Shown here piece after piece: positions 47,453-55,957 of a DNA stretch of 64,000 nucleotides. Position 1 is the stretch's first letter. Each line of letters begins with the position of its first letter. Where the stretch lies: contig NC_010524.1 in the NCBI RefSeq assembly GCF_000019785.1, positions 124,001 through 188,000 of the forward strand. The letters are read 5' to 3'. The position numbers and the translations under genes are program-made. The DNA comes from Leptothrix cholodnii SP-6 (GTDB taxonomy: Bacteria > Pseudomonadota > Gammaproteobacteria > Burkholderiales > Burkholderiaceae_C). The notes under the pieces were generated by a model, which was given only the letters and a program-made list of their open reading frames with translations, was not told the origin of the DNA and searched no databases.

Positions 47453-48054
47453 CCACGCCGCGTCGTGGCCAGGGCTGGCGACGCTTTGCGCTGGACCATC
47501 TGCAGCCCGAACCCTGGCGCAACGGCGCCGGCCAGACCCGCCCGGTCGCCAGCCGCCAGGATGGCGCGGGCATCGTCTGGCGCGTCAGCGTGGCCGAGAT
47601 CGAAGCCGCCGGGCCGTTTTCCCGCTTCGAGGGCATCGATCGCACGGCCGTGATGGTCGAGGGCACTGACCTGCGCCTGGTCGCGCCGCAACGCCAACTC
47701 ACCTTTGACGGCCCCGGCAGCCAGGTCCACTTTCCCGGCGAACAGGACTGGCACTGCGAGGCGCCGGCCTCGCCGACCCGGCTCTGGAACGTGATGGTGC
47801 GACGCGGTGCGGCCTGCGCCGTGGTGCGCAGCGTCGAGGATCAGGTGGTGCTGGTGCCCGAAGGCCAGGCGGCCGCGCAGGTGGCCGACTGGCTCGTGCT
47901 GGTCGTGCGGGGCGCGTTCGAGCTGGCCGGCCCGGACGGGCAGTCCGGGCACCTGGTCGGTGGGGACGGCCTGCATCTGCGCACACCCGCAGCCTTTTTG
48001 CGCCTGACGCCGTGCCAGCCCGGCAGCCTGCTGGTCATCACCGCGCTCTTCTGA
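47449..48054 (+). CDS. hutD: HutD/Ves family cupin-like protein
   Basis: A 201-residue protein of the HutD/Ves family, with PEPWRNGAGQTRPVASR, a WRVSVAEIEAAGPFSRFEG start, DRTAVMVEG and NVMVRRG segments, all typical. Some hut operons carry HutD, thought to act as a formylglutamate-sensing or detoxifying regulator or governor of histidine use. Its molecular function is not settled. Here it is coupled to etfA (ATGA overlap) and ends 9 bases before the convergent XRE-cupin gene. With the HutG homologue it suggests that formylglutamate matters in this amine pathway. Confidence 0.8.
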   Translation: MTTPRRGQGWRRFALDHLQPEPWRNGAGQTRPVASRQDGAGIVWRVSVAEIEAAGPFSRFEGIDRTAVMVEGTDLRLVAPQRQLTFDGPGSQVHFPGEQDWHCEAPASPTRLWNVMVRRGAACAVVRSVEDQVVLVPEGQAAAQVADWLVLVVRGAFELAGPDGQSGHLVGGDGLHLRTPAAFLRLTPCQPGSLLVITALF

Positions 48055-48063
48055 GTTCCCGCC

Positions 48064-48666
48064 TCACTCCGCCGCGCGCGGATAGACGATGAAGGACAGG
48101 AACTTGATCGGGTACTTCACCAGCTTCTCGGGCCCGTGCGGCACCTCGCCCTGAAAGGTCAGCGAGTCGCCGGGTTCGAGCAGGTAGGTCTCCTGGCCGC
48201 AGCGGTATTCGATCTTGCCTTCGAGCATGTACAGGAACTCGGTGCCCGGGTGCTGGAAGGTCGGGTAGCGCTCCGAGTCGTCGTTCATCGTGATCAGGAA
48301 GGGTTCGAACAGTTTCACCGGGCCCTGATCGTAGGCAAGCAGGTGGTAGGTGTGCCCGTTCTTGGTGCCGCGACGCACCACTTCCATGCCCATCCCCTTC
48401 TTGATGTGCTGCGCCGAGCTGGCCGTGACGTCGTATTTGCTGAACAGCATCGACATCGAGACCCCCAGCGCACGCGCGATGCGCGCAAGCGTGTCCATGC
48501 CGGCGGAGGTCTGGCCGTTCTCGATCTTCGACAGCATGCCGCGGCTGATGCTGGCCTGCTCCGACACCTGCGCGATGGTCAGCCCGTGGCGCTGCCGCTG
48601 CTCCTTGATGGCTGCGCCGACCGATTCTTCGAGTGAGGCGGTTGCGCCTTCGCCGTGTCTGTTCAC
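48064..48666 (-). CDS. XRE-family regulator with C-terminal cupin domain
   Basis: A 200-residue regulator. The N-terminal XRE helix-turn-helix (about 15-75) contains [40 protein letters not shown] and [16 protein letters not shown]. The C-terminal cupin domain (about 115-195) includes [20 protein letters not shown] and [23 protein letters not shown]-cupin proteins such as PuuR and its relatives regulate amine, polyamine or amino-acid catabolism. It is divergent from gmaS-mgsABC-dmmABC (174-base spacer), so it is the obvious local candidate to control that operon. The effector is unknown, possibly an amine or its glutamyl derivative. Confidence 0.9.
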   Translation of the reverse strand: MNRHGEGATASLEESVGAAIKEQRQRHGLTIAQVSEQASISRGMLSKIENGQTSAGMDTLARIARALGVSMSMLFSKYDVTASSAQHIKKGMGMEVVRRGTKNGHTYHLLAYDQGPVKLFEPFLITMNDDSERYPTFQHPGTEFLYMLEGKIEYRCGQETYLLEPGDSLTFQGEVPHGPEKLVKYPIKFLSFIVYPRAAE

Positions 48667-48734
48667 GAGCCGCTCCTTGCGTCTTTGTCGATGGCGGAAG
48701 TGTGCATCGTCCGGCCTGGAAAAAATTCATGTCA

Positions 48735-48750
48735 GGCATCAATGTTGCAT
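48735..48750 (+). promoter_or_regulatory. Sigma-54-type promoter of the gmaS-mgs-dmm operon
   Basis: AGGCATC-AATG-TTGCA fits the RpoN consensus TGGCACG-N4-TTGCW, with GG and GC correctly spaced and a perfect TTGCA. Predicted start near 48761, about 80 bases before the gmaS TTG. ATGTT (48743-48747) and AACAT (48759-48763) form a dyad overlapping the -12 region, a possible XRE-cupin operator. Confidence 0.68.
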
Positions 48751-48840
48751 AAGAAGAAACATGACGGCAGCCGATGCCGGACCGCTCGAGCAAGAAAGTC
48801 CCTTGTGGACCGTGGATCGAAACCCGAAGGAGTTTTTCTC

Positions 48841-50235
48841 TTGAACACCGTAGCAGACCCCTTTTCAGCCCGGCCCTCGGCCGATCTGGTGACCCCGCAG
48901 CGCTTCAGAACCGTGGAGGAAACCCAGCGTCATCTCAAGTCCGAGGGCGTGAGCTACGTGCTGGCGCAGTTCGTCGACATCCACGGCGTGGCCAAGGCCA
49001 AGTCGGTGCCGGTCGAACACCTGAACACCGTGATGACCGACGGCGCGGGCTTTGCCGGCTTCGCGATCTGCGGCGTCGGCATCGAGCCGCACGGGCCTGA
49101 TTTCATGGCCGTGGGCGATCTCTCGACCGTGTCGGTCGTGCCCTGGCAGCCGGGCCTGGCGCGCATCGTCTGCGAGGGCCATGTCGAGGGCGAGCCCTGG
49201 CAGTTCGACAGCCGTGTCGTGCTCAAGAAGCAGGTCGAGCGCCTGAGTTCGCAGGGCCTGACGATGTTCACCGGCCTGGAGCCCGAGTTCTCGCTGCTGC
49301 GCCGCAATGCCGACGGCACGATCGTGCCGCACGACGCCAGCGACAACCTCGCCAAGCCCTGCTACGACTACAAGGGCCTGTCGCGCACCCGCGTGTTCCT
49401 GGAGCGGCTGTCGAACGCGATGCGCGCCACCGGCATCGACGTCTATCAGATCGACCATGAAGACGCCAACGGCCAGTTCGAGCTGAACTACACCTACACC
49501 GACTGCCTGACCTCCTGCGACCACTTCATCTTCTTCAAGATGGCGGCCAGCGAGATCGCCAATGAGCTGGGCCTGATCTGCTCCTTCATGCCCAAGCCCT
49601 TTGCCAATCGGCCGGGCAATGGCATGCACATGCACCTGTCCATCGGCGACGGCAAGCGCAATCTCTTTCAGGACAAGAGCGACCCGAACGGGCTGGAGCT
49701 CTCGCCGATGGCTTACCAGTTCATGGCCGGCCTGCTGCACCACGCGCCCGCATTGACGGCGTTGTGCGCGCCGACCATCAACTCGTACAAGCGCCTGGTG
49801 GTGGGCCGCTCGCTGACCGGTGCGACCTGGGCGCCGGCCTACATCAGCTACGGCGACAACAACCGCTCGACCATGGTGCGCATCCCGAAAGGCCGGCTCG
49901 AACTGCGCCTGCCCGACGGGGCCTGCAATCCCTATCTGGCGACGGCCGCGGTGATTGCCGCGGGCCTCGACGGCATCGAGAAGCGCATGGACCCGGGCAC
50001 GCCGCGCAACGTCAATCTCTACGAGTGGAGCGAGGCGCAATTGAAGGAGGCCGGCATCGGCCTGCTGCCGCAGAACCTCAATGCCGCACTCGACGCATTG
50101 GAAGGCGACAGCGTCATTCGCGAGGCACTCGGCCCGGTGACGGGGGAGTTCCTGAAGTTCAAGCGCATGGAATGGCTCGAGTACATGCGCCACGTCTCCG
50201 AATGGGAAGTCAAGCAGTACCTCGAGTTTTTCTGA
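48841..50235 (+). CDS. gmaS: Glutamine-synthetase-family ligase, probable gamma-glutamylmethylamide synthetase
   Basis: A 464-residue GS-family enzyme (type III glutamate-ammonia ligase group). GmaS joins methylamine to glutamate with ATP. GS landmarks include [33 protein letters not shown] (metal-binding Glu), [30 protein letters not shown] and [20 protein letters not shown]. The start is TTG at 48841, with AAGGAG at 48827-48832, 8 bases upstream; no nearby in-frame ATG fits. The neighbours mgsABC and dmmABC make ordinary glutamine synthetase unlikely and methylamine the likely substrate. It is the first gene of the operon. Confidence 0.88.
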   Translation: MNTVADPFSARPSADLVTPQRFRTVEETQRHLKSEGVSYVLAQFVDIHGVAKAKSVPVEHLNTVMTDGAGFAGFAICGVGIEPHGPDFMAVGDLSTVSVVPWQPGLARIVCEGHVEGEPWQFDSRVVLKKQVERLSSQGLTMFTGLEPEFSLLRRNADGTIVPHDASDNLAKPCYDYKGLSRTRVFLERLSNAMRATGIDVYQIDHEDANGQFELNYTYTDCLTSCDHFIFFKMAASEIANELGLICSFMPKPFANRPGNGMHMHLSIGDGKRNLFQDKSDPNGLELSPMAYQFMAGLLHHAPALTALCAPTINSYKRLVVGRSLTGATWAPAYISYGDNNRSTMVRIPKGRLELRLPDGACNPYLATAAVIAAGLDGIEKRMDPGTPRNVNLYEWSEAQLKEAGIGLLPQNLNAALDALEGDSVIREALGPVTGEFLKFKRMEWLEYMRHVSEWEVKQYLEFF

Positions 50236-50246
50236 AGGAAACAATC

Positions 50247-51155
50247 ATGTGTGGAATCGTTGGACTGTTGTTGAAGAAGCCGGCCTTGCACGGCCATCTG
50301 GGCGAGTTGATGGTGCCGATGCTGATCGGCATGACCGAGCGCGGCCCGGACTCCGCCGGCATGGCCGTGTTCACCCAGCCGCTGGCCGAGTCGCGCCGCA
50401 AGATCAGTGTCTATTCGGGCATGACCGAAGCCGCCGCGGCCTATGACTGGAACGGCCTGCTGGCCGCGCTGAACGGCGCGTTGAAAGTTGACGCCCGGAT
50501 CACGATCAAGGGCAACCACGCGATCTTCGCGTTCGAAGGCCCGGCCGAGCCCGTGAAGGCGTTCGTGAAGGCGCATGACGCCAAGCTGCACCTGCTGTCG
50601 ACCGGCCGCAGCATCGACCTCTACAAGGACATCGGCACGCCGGCCCAGGTGGCGGCGCGCTACGACTTCTCGAAGCTGGTGGGCAGCCATCTGGTCGGCC
50701 ACACCCGCATGGCCACCGAGTCGGCCGTGACACCCGACCGTGCGCACCCGTTCACCGCCGGCGAGGACTTCTGCCTGGTGCACAACGGCTCGCTGTCCAA
50801 CCCCAACGGCGTGCGCCGCATGCTCGAGCCGCGTGGCATCAAGTTCGAGACCGACAACGACACCGAAGCCGCCTGCCGCTTTCTCGAATGGCGCCTGCGC
50901 GAAGGCGACGACCTGCACGCCGCGCTGCAGAAGGGCTTCGAGGCGCTCGACGGTTTCTACACCTTCCTGATGGGCACGGCGACCGAGCTGGCCCTGATCC
51001 GTGACCCCTTCGCCTGCAAGCCGGCGGTGGTGGCCGAGACCGACGACTACGTGGCCATCGCGTCCGAGTTCCGGTCGCTGGCGCACCTGCCCGACATCAA
51101 GCACGCCAAGGTCTTCGAACCCGCTCCCGAGGAGATGTACGTATGGAAAATCTGA
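50247..51155 (+). CDS. mgsA: N-methylglutamate synthase subunit A, glutamine amidotransferase class II
   Basis: A 302-residue Ntn-type class II glutaminase domain. Cys2 (MCGIVGLLLKKP) is the N-terminal nucleophile after Met removal. GHTRMATES and HNGSLSNPNGVRRML are standard amidotransferase blocks. In MgsABC this subunit hydrolyses gamma-glutamylmethylamide, releasing methylamine to the synthase subunit. It starts 11 bases after gmaS and overlaps mgsB by 13 bases. Together MgsA, B and C equal the domains of one glutamate-synthase large subunit split into three proteins. Confidence 0.9.
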   Translation: MCGIVGLLLKKPALHGHLGELMVPMLIGMTERGPDSAGMAVFTQPLAESRRKISVYSGMTEAAAAYDWNGLLAALNGALKVDARITIKGNHAIFAFEGPAEPVKAFVKAHDAKLHLLSTGRSIDLYKDIGTPAQVAARYDFSKLVGSHLVGHTRMATESAVTPDRAHPFTAGEDFCLVHNGSLSNPNGVRRMLEPRGIKFETDNDTEAACRFLEWRLREGDDLHAALQKGFEALDGFYTFLMGTATELALIRDPFACKPAVVAETDDYVAIASEFRSLAHLPDIKHAKVFEPAPEEMYVWKI

Positions 51156-51832
51156 CCTTCGACCTGAGCCGCCAGACCGTGCGCGAGCTCAACCAGCACC
51201 TGCACGCCCCGGCCGAAACGCTCAAGGGCCAGCACGTCACGGTGCTCAATCCCGACGGCGCGCACAACATCGCCGTGGGCATCAATGCCCCGGTGAAGGT
51301 CACCGTGGCGGGCCACGCCGGCTACTACGCCGCGGGCATGAACAAGTTCGCCGACGTCACCATCGACGGCAGCGCCAGCACCGGTGTGGCCGAGAACATG
51401 ATGAGCGGCAAGGTGCACGTCAAGGGCTTCGCGTCCAACGGCGCGGGCGCCTCGGCACACGGCGGCCTGCTGGTCATCGACGGCGATGCGGGCCTGCGCT
51501 GCGGCATCTCGCTCAAGGGCGCCGACATCGTGGTCGGCGGCTCGGTCGGCAGCTTCTCGGGCTTCATGGCCCAGGCCGGCCGGATGGTGGTCTGCGGCAA
51601 TGCCGGCGACGCCTTGGGCGACTCGCTCTACGAAGCCGTGATCTACGTGCGCGGCACGATCAAGTCGCTCGGCGCCGATGCACGCATCGAACCGCTCGCC
51701 GATGCCGACATCAGCGCACTGGCCGGCCTGCTCGACCAGGCCGGGCTGTCGCACGACCCGCACGACTTCAAGCGCGTGGCTTCGGCCCGCACGCTCTATC
51801 ACTGGAATGCCGACGCCGACCAGGACTACTGA
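51143..51832 (+). CDS. mgsB: N-methylglutamate synthase subunit B, GXGXG-domain protein
   Basis: A 229-residue protein matching the C-terminal GXGXG right-handed beta-helix domain of glutamate synthase. Repeats of the turn motif include NPDGAHNIAVGINAPVKVTV, TIDGSASTGVAENMMSGKVH, SNGAGASAHGGLLVIDGDAG and VGSFSGFMAQAGRMVVCGNA. It is structural, helping to join the amidotransferase and synthase sites. The stop and the mgsC ATG are one base apart. No catalytic residue is expected in this subunit. Confidence 0.9.
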   Translation: MENLTFDLSRQTVRELNQHLHAPAETLKGQHVTVLNPDGAHNIAVGINAPVKVTVAGHAGYYAAGMNKFADVTIDGSASTGVAENMMSGKVHVKGFASNGAGASAHGGLLVIDGDAGLRCGISLKGADIVVGGSVGSFSGFMAQAGRMVVCGNAGDALGDSLYEAVIYVRGTIKSLGADARIEPLADADISALAGLLDQAGLSHDPHDFKRVASARTLYHWNADADQDY

Positions 51833-51833
51833 C

Positions 51834-53204
51834 ATGTCAGATACCGAACACCCCATTGCCTTCAAGCGTCTGCAACTCGAAGAGTCGGCAGGTTATGACC
51901 GCAGCACGCTGGACTACATCCACCGCGCCTCCAGCACCGGTCTGTACGAGATCCGCGGCCTGGGCGCCAAGCGCAAGCTGCCGCACTTCGACGACCTGGT
52001 GTTCCTGACCGCGTCGCTGTCACGCTACCCGCTCGAGGGCTATCGCGAGAAGTGCTCGACCCGCACGGTGCTGGGCACGCGATTCGCCAAGAAGCCGGTG
52101 GTGCTGGAAACCCCGATCACGGTCGCCGGCATGAGCTTCGGTTCGCTGTCGGCCAACGTCAAGTCGGCGCTCGGCAAGGCCGCCACCGCGATGGGCACGA
52201 CCACCACCACCGGCGACGGCGGCATGACGTCCGAGGAGCGCCAGTCGTCGAAGACGCTGGTCTATCAATGCCTGCCCTCGCGCTACGGTTTCAACCCCGA
52301 CGACGTGCGCCGTGCCGACGCCATCGAGGTCGTGCTCGGCCAGGGCGCCAAGCCGGGTGGCGGCGGCATGCTGCTGGGCCAGAAGGTCAACCCGCGTGTG
52401 GCCAAGATGCGCACGCTGCCCGAGGGTGTCGATCAGCGCTCGGCCAGTCGCCATCCCGACTGGACCGGCCCGGATGACCTGGCCATCAAGATCCAGGAAC
52501 TGCGCGAGCTGACCGACTGGCAGATCCCGATCTACGTCAAGGTGGGCGCCACCCGCGTGTTCAACGACGTCAAGCTGGCCGTGCACGCCGGCGCCGACGT
52601 GGTTGTGGTCGACGGCATGCAGGGCGGCACGGCGGCGACGCAGACCTGCTTCATCGAACACGCCGGCATCCCGACGCTGGCGGCGGTGCGCCTGGCGGTG
52701 GCTGCGCTCGAAGACCTCGACATGATCGGCAAGGTGCAGCTGATCGTCAGCGGCGGCATCCGCACCGGTGCCGACGTGGCCAAGGCGCTGGCGCTGGGCG
52801 CCGACGCGGTGGCGATCGGCCAGGGCGTGCTGATGGCGCTGGGCTGCAACCGCGACACCTACCAGCAGGCCGGCCAGACCCACAGTGCCGAGGCCGACTA
52901 CGCCGCGCTCGGCACCAAGGCCGGCTTCTGCCACCACTGCCACACCGGCAAATGCCCCGTCGGCGTGACCACGCAGGACGCGGTGCTGGAGCAGCGTCTG
53001 GAGCCCGACGTCGGCGCCAAGCGGGTCAAGAACTACCTCAAGACCCTGACCATGGAACTGAGCACGCTGGCACGCGCCTGCGGCAAGCAGGACGTGCATC
53101 ACCTCGAGCCCGAAGACCTGGTGGCGCTGACCGTGGAGGCCGCCGCGATGGCGCGTGTGCCGCTGGCCGGCACCAACTGGATCCCTGGTCAGAACGGCTT
53201 CTGA
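51834..53204 (+). CDS. mgsC: N-methylglutamate synthase subunit C, FMN/Fe-S glutamate-synthase-like
   Basis: A 456-residue FMN-dependent TIM-barrel protein, the synthase domain of glutamate synthase. It has PITVAGMSFGSLSANVKSAL, TTTTGDGGMTSEERQSS, GQGAKPGGGGMLLGQKV and the phosphate-binding VSGGIRTGADVAKALALGAD. The [3Fe-4S] cysteines are in FCHHCHTGKCPVG. It makes N-methylglutamate from methylamine and 2-oxoglutarate with electrons from a donor. The ATG at 51834 is immediately after the mgsB stop. A conventional GltB would be fused and about 1500 residues; the split form is the methylamine-pathway version. Confidence 0.91.
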   Translation: MSDTEHPIAFKRLQLEESAGYDRSTLDYIHRASSTGLYEIRGLGAKRKLPHFDDLVFLTASLSRYPLEGYREKCSTRTVLGTRFAKKPVVLETPITVAGMSFGSLSANVKSALGKAATAMGTTTTTGDGGMTSEERQSSKTLVYQCLPSRYGFNPDDVRRADAIEVVLGQGAKPGGGGMLLGQKVNPRVAKMRTLPEGVDQRSASRHPDWTGPDDLAIKIQELRELTDWQIPIYVKVGATRVFNDVKLAVHAGADVVVVDGMQGGTAATQTCFIEHAGIPTLAAVRLAVAALEDLDMIGKVQLIVSGGIRTGADVAKALALGADAVAIGQGVLMALGCNRDTYQQAGQTHSAEADYAALGTKAGFCHHCHTGKCPVGVTTQDAVLEQRLEPDVGAKRVKNYLKTLTMELSTLARACGKQDVHHLEPEDLVALTVEAAAMARVPLAGTNWIPGQNGF

Positions 53205-53215
53205 GGAGTGCGGCC

Positions 53216-53809
53216 ATGACCCCGAGTCCCTCCGAGATCAAGAGCCGGCCGGTCTACGAGCCGCTGCGCCCCGACCTGCTGGCCGGCCGTCACTGGCTGG
53301 TGCTGGAGGCGGGTGCGCTGACCGCGCCGTTGCTGGCCGAACTGGGCGGCGTGTTCGCCCCGGTCGCGTCGCAGCTGCAGGTGTGGTGGGCCGGCCCGGC
53401 GAGCGCGGTGGGATCGGCCGTCGGGCTCGGCCCGCTCACCGTGCGGGCCGATCTGCCGGCCGTGATCGAGGCGTTGGGCCAGGCCGGGCCGTTCGAGGTC
53501 GGCGACCGCCTGTACGTGCAGGGCACCGAGCCCTTCCTGTGGGCCGTCGCGCTGGCGGCGGGCCAGGTCGGCCTGGTGCCCAGCCAGGTCCGGCTCGCCC
53601 ATGCCGGCAGCCTGCAGCGCAAGGTCTGGTGCACCCATTGCCATGGCTGCACCGAGGGCGTCACCACCCACGTGGTGGCGTGTGCGGGCTGCGGCCGGCA
53701 CCTGCTGGTGCGTGATCATTTTTCCCGTCGCCATGGGGCCTTCATGGGCGTGATGGTCGACGCCGAGGTGCCGGGCGAGCGGCCGCTGCCGCAGGAGGTG
53801 TTTCCATGA
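53216..53809 (+). CDS. dmmA: Dimethylamine monooxygenase subunit DmmA family protein
   Basis: A 197-residue protein with an N-terminal mixed alpha/beta domain (about 1-130) and a C-terminal zinc-ribbon-like region with two Cys pairs, CTHCHGC and CAGCGR, followed by HLLVRDHFSRRHGAFMGVMV. This layout matches the DmmA subunit of bacterial dimethylamine monooxygenase, which removes a methyl from dimethylamine. The start ATG has GAGGAG 8-10 bases upstream. It lies 11 bases after mgsC and overlaps dmmB (ATGA). The subunit role may be electron transfer or assembly; its exact function is not known to me. Confidence 0.8.
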   Translation: MTPSPSEIKSRPVYEPLRPDLLAGRHWLVLEAGALTAPLLAELGGVFAPVASQLQVWWAGPASAVGSAVGLGPLTVRADLPAVIEALGQAGPFEVGDRLYVQGTEPFLWAVALAAGQVGLVPSQVRLAHAGSLQRKVWCTHCHGCTEGVTTHVVACAGCGRHLLVRDHFSRRHGAFMGVMVDAEVPGERPLPQEVFP

Positions 53810-54756
53810 TCGGTTCCTCATTGACCTTGCGCGTGGTCGCCGTCGACGACATCGCGCCCACGCTGCGCCACGTGCGGCTGGCCGCTGCCGACGGCGCGCT
53901 GCTGCCGCCCACCGGGGCCGGCGCGCATGTGCAGTTCAGTCTGCCCGGCCAGGGCCGGCTGCACCGCAATGCCTACTCGCTGGTGAACGCGCCGGGCAGC
54001 CGCGCCCACTACGACATCATCGTGCGCCGCGTGCCGGCTTCGCGCGGCGGATCGGCCGCGGTGCACGAGCGCCTCAAGCCCGGCGACAGCCTTGAGGCGC
54101 AGTGGCCCGGCAACCTCTTCGCCCCCGTGCGCGGTGCCCGCCATCACCTGATGATTGCCGGCGGCATCGGCATCACGCCCTTCCTGTCCTACCTGCAGGA
54201 CCCGGGTGTGCGACAAGCCGGCTTTGCGCTGCACGTGTGCTGCCGCGAAGCCGAGAAGGACGTCTTCGCGCCCTGGTTGCCGAGCGCCGACGGCGTGGCC
54301 TTTCATTGGGATGCCGACGGCCACCGGCTCGACATCGCCGCGCTGCTGGCCCGCCAGCCGGTGGGCACGCACCTGTACGTGTGCGGCCCCGCCGACCTGA
54401 ACGAGTCGGTGATGAAGGCCGCGCACGACGCCGGCTGGCCCGCCGATCACCTGCATACCGAGCACTTCGGCGGCGCGTCAGCCACCGGCCGCGCCTTCGA
54501 GGCGGTGCTGCACAAGTCCGGCCTGAGCGTGAATGTGGGCGAGGACGAAAGCCTGCTCGAAGCGATCGAACGTGCCGGCGTGGCCGCACCCTGCCTGTGC
54601 CGTGGCGGCGCCTGCGGCGTGTGCATCACCGGCGTGCTCGACGGCGAGCCCGAACACCGCGACCACTTCCTCAGCCCGGCCGAACAAGTCGCCGGCCAGC
54701 TGATCGCGCCCTGCGTGTCGCGCGCCCGCGGTGCCCGGCTGGTGCTCGATCTGTGA
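53806..54756 (+). CDS. dmmB: Dimethylamine monooxygenase reductase component (PDR/VanB type)
   Basis: A 316-residue class IA reductase with three domains: an FMN/flavin-binding barrel (about 1-100, with HRNAYSLVNAPGSRAHYDII), an NAD(P)-binding domain (about 105-225, with MIAGGIGITPFLSYLQD and LYVCGPADLNESV), and a C-terminal plant-type [2Fe-2S] ferredoxin domain with CLCRGGACGVC plus a distal Cys (APCVSRA). It carries electrons from NAD(P)H to the haem oxygenase component next in the operon. It overlaps dmmA by 4 bases. Similar reductases serve vanillate demethylase; the operon decides the partner. Confidence 0.87.
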   Translation: MIGSSLTLRVVAVDDIAPTLRHVRLAAADGALLPPTGAGAHVQFSLPGQGRLHRNAYSLVNAPGSRAHYDIIVRRVPASRGGSAAVHERLKPGDSLEAQWPGNLFAPVRGARHHLMIAGGIGITPFLSYLQDPGVRQAGFALHVCCREAEKDVFAPWLPSADGVAFHWDADGHRLDIAALLARQPVGTHLYVCGPADLNESVMKAAHDAGWPADHLHTEHFGGASATGRAFEAVLHKSGLSVNVGEDESLLEAIERAGVAAPCLCRGGACGVCITGVLDGEPEHRDHFLSPAEQVAGQLIAPCVSRARGARLVLDL

Positions 54757-54782
54757 CCGGTCGCACTGACCAGGAGCCCTGC

Positions 54783-55862
54783 ATGTCCATCACCTTCAAG
54801 CCCGACGAAACCTTCCGCGGCGACTACACCTATCGCAACAGCGACGCCGCGATCCTGCGTTTCCCGTTCCCGTTCCCCGAAGACCGCTACATGTACAGCG
54901 TCAACATGGAGCCGCATGCCGGCAAGGGCCCGACGGAGGCCTTTCACCATGCCTTCGACGTCGACGAGCACTACATCGCCGAATGCCGCGACCGGGCCAT
55001 CACGCTCGCGCGTGACCCGGGCCGCTGCCAGGCGCTGCCGCACATGATGATGGCGCAGTGGGACACGCTCGAACTGCTGATGGACAGCCTGTCGAGCGAC
55101 TACCCCGAGCACTTCTCGCTGCACAAGTCGGGCGAGGGTTTCGGTGCCGAATGGACCTGGAGCAACCGGCCATTGGGCATCGAGCAGCGCTTCGTGTTCG
55201 GCGATGCGGCAACGCTGCCGTGCGAGCCTTTCGAATACATCACCCGCCAGGTGCAGGGCGACTTCGCGATCTGCGACCAGCGCGACAACAACCTGTTCCT
55301 CGACGCCGGCATGGTCACGTCGCAGGCCGACTGGTCGCTCGATTTCAACGTCGGCATGAGCTTCATGGAGTGGCACGGCCCGGTGCCGCTGGCGCACCAG
55401 ACGGGGGTGTTCGAGCGTGCGCTGAAGTACCTGCTGATGATCCGCCAAGGCCAGCCGGTGCGGCGCCTGAACTGGACCATGACGGTCAATCCGCGCCTGG
55501 ACACCGCGCCGGAAACCTATCCCGAATGGGGCCCGGACCGCGCCTCGATCACGCCCGAGAACGTCGGCCGCAAGCTGCATCTGCGCGTCGAGCTGCAGAC
55601 GCTGTGGCGGCTGCCGCGCAGCAATGCGCTGCTGTTTCCGATCCGCTGCTACCTGGCCTCGATGGACGAGCTGGTGCGGGTGCCCAAGTGGGGCAAGCGG
55701 CTGTCGCGGGTGCTGTCGACGCTGCCCAAGGAACTCGTCGAATACAAGGGCCTGACGCGCTTCCTGCCCACCGCGCTGGCCTATCTGGCGGCCTTCGACG
55801 ACGGCGCGGATCTGCCCAAGGGCACCGAGGCCGATACCGAACGGCTGGCCGAAGCGGCCTGA
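54783..55862 (+). CDS. dmmC: Haem-dependent oxidative N-demethylase (DUF3445), dimethylamine monooxygenase catalytic subunit
   Basis: A 359-residue DUF3445 protein. This family includes the haem-dependent oxidative N-demethylases and the catalytic component of dimethylamine monooxygenase. Characteristic segments are YMYSVNMEPHAG, HMMMAQWDTLELLMDSLSSD, YPEHFSLHKSGEGFGAEWTW, DFNVGMSFMEWHGPVP and LHLRVELQTLWRLPRSNALL. It would use electrons from DmmB to convert dimethylamine plus O2 to methylamine and formaldehyde. The dmmA/B/C lettering follows published usage as I recall it and may differ between species. It is the last gene before a terminator-like structure. Confidence 0.82.
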   Translation: MSITFKPDETFRGDYTYRNSDAAILRFPFPFPEDRYMYSVNMEPHAGKGPTEAFHHAFDVDEHYIAECRDRAITLARDPGRCQALPHMMMAQWDTLELLMDSLSSDYPEHFSLHKSGEGFGAEWTWSNRPLGIEQRFVFGDAATLPCEPFEYITRQVQGDFAICDQRDNNLFLDAGMVTSQADWSLDFNVGMSFMEWHGPVPLAHQTGVFERALKYLLMIRQGQPVRRLNWTMTVNPRLDTAPETYPEWGPDRASITPENVGRKLHLRVELQTLWRLPRSNALLFPIRCYLASMDELVRVPKWGKRLSRVLSTLPKELVEYKGLTRFLPTALAYLAAFDDGADLPKGTEADTERLAEAA

Positions 55863-55866
55863 GTTT

Positions 55867-55925
55867 CTCGACCCCACTTTCGGCCCGATGCGCTCGGGTC
55901 GAGGGGACTGTTTTTCTTTTCTTTT
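55867..55925 (+). terminator. Terminator-like structure after dmmC
   Basis: CTCGACCC (55867-55874) pairs perfectly with GGGTCGAG (55896-55903). Inside lies CCCGA-N5-TCGGG (55884-55898), an alternative hairpin that competes for the same bases. A T-rich run (TTTTTCTTTTCTTTTCC) starts at 55911. The geometry suggests partial termination, so that the downstream folate genes may be read through at a lower level. Confidence 0.6.
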
Positions 55926-55957
55926 CCTCTTCTGTTCACTGCTCATTGGAGAACCGC

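Noticed and set aside
48841..50235. Ordinary ammonium-assimilating glutamine synthetase
   Set aside because: The type III GS-like sequence and tight linkage to mgsABC and dmmABC favour gamma-glutamylmethylamide synthetase, although biochemical proof is lacking.
50247..53204. A frameshifted or broken glutamate synthase (gltB) gene
   Set aside because: Three intact genes with their own starts correspond to the known split MgsABC architecture, so this is not decay.
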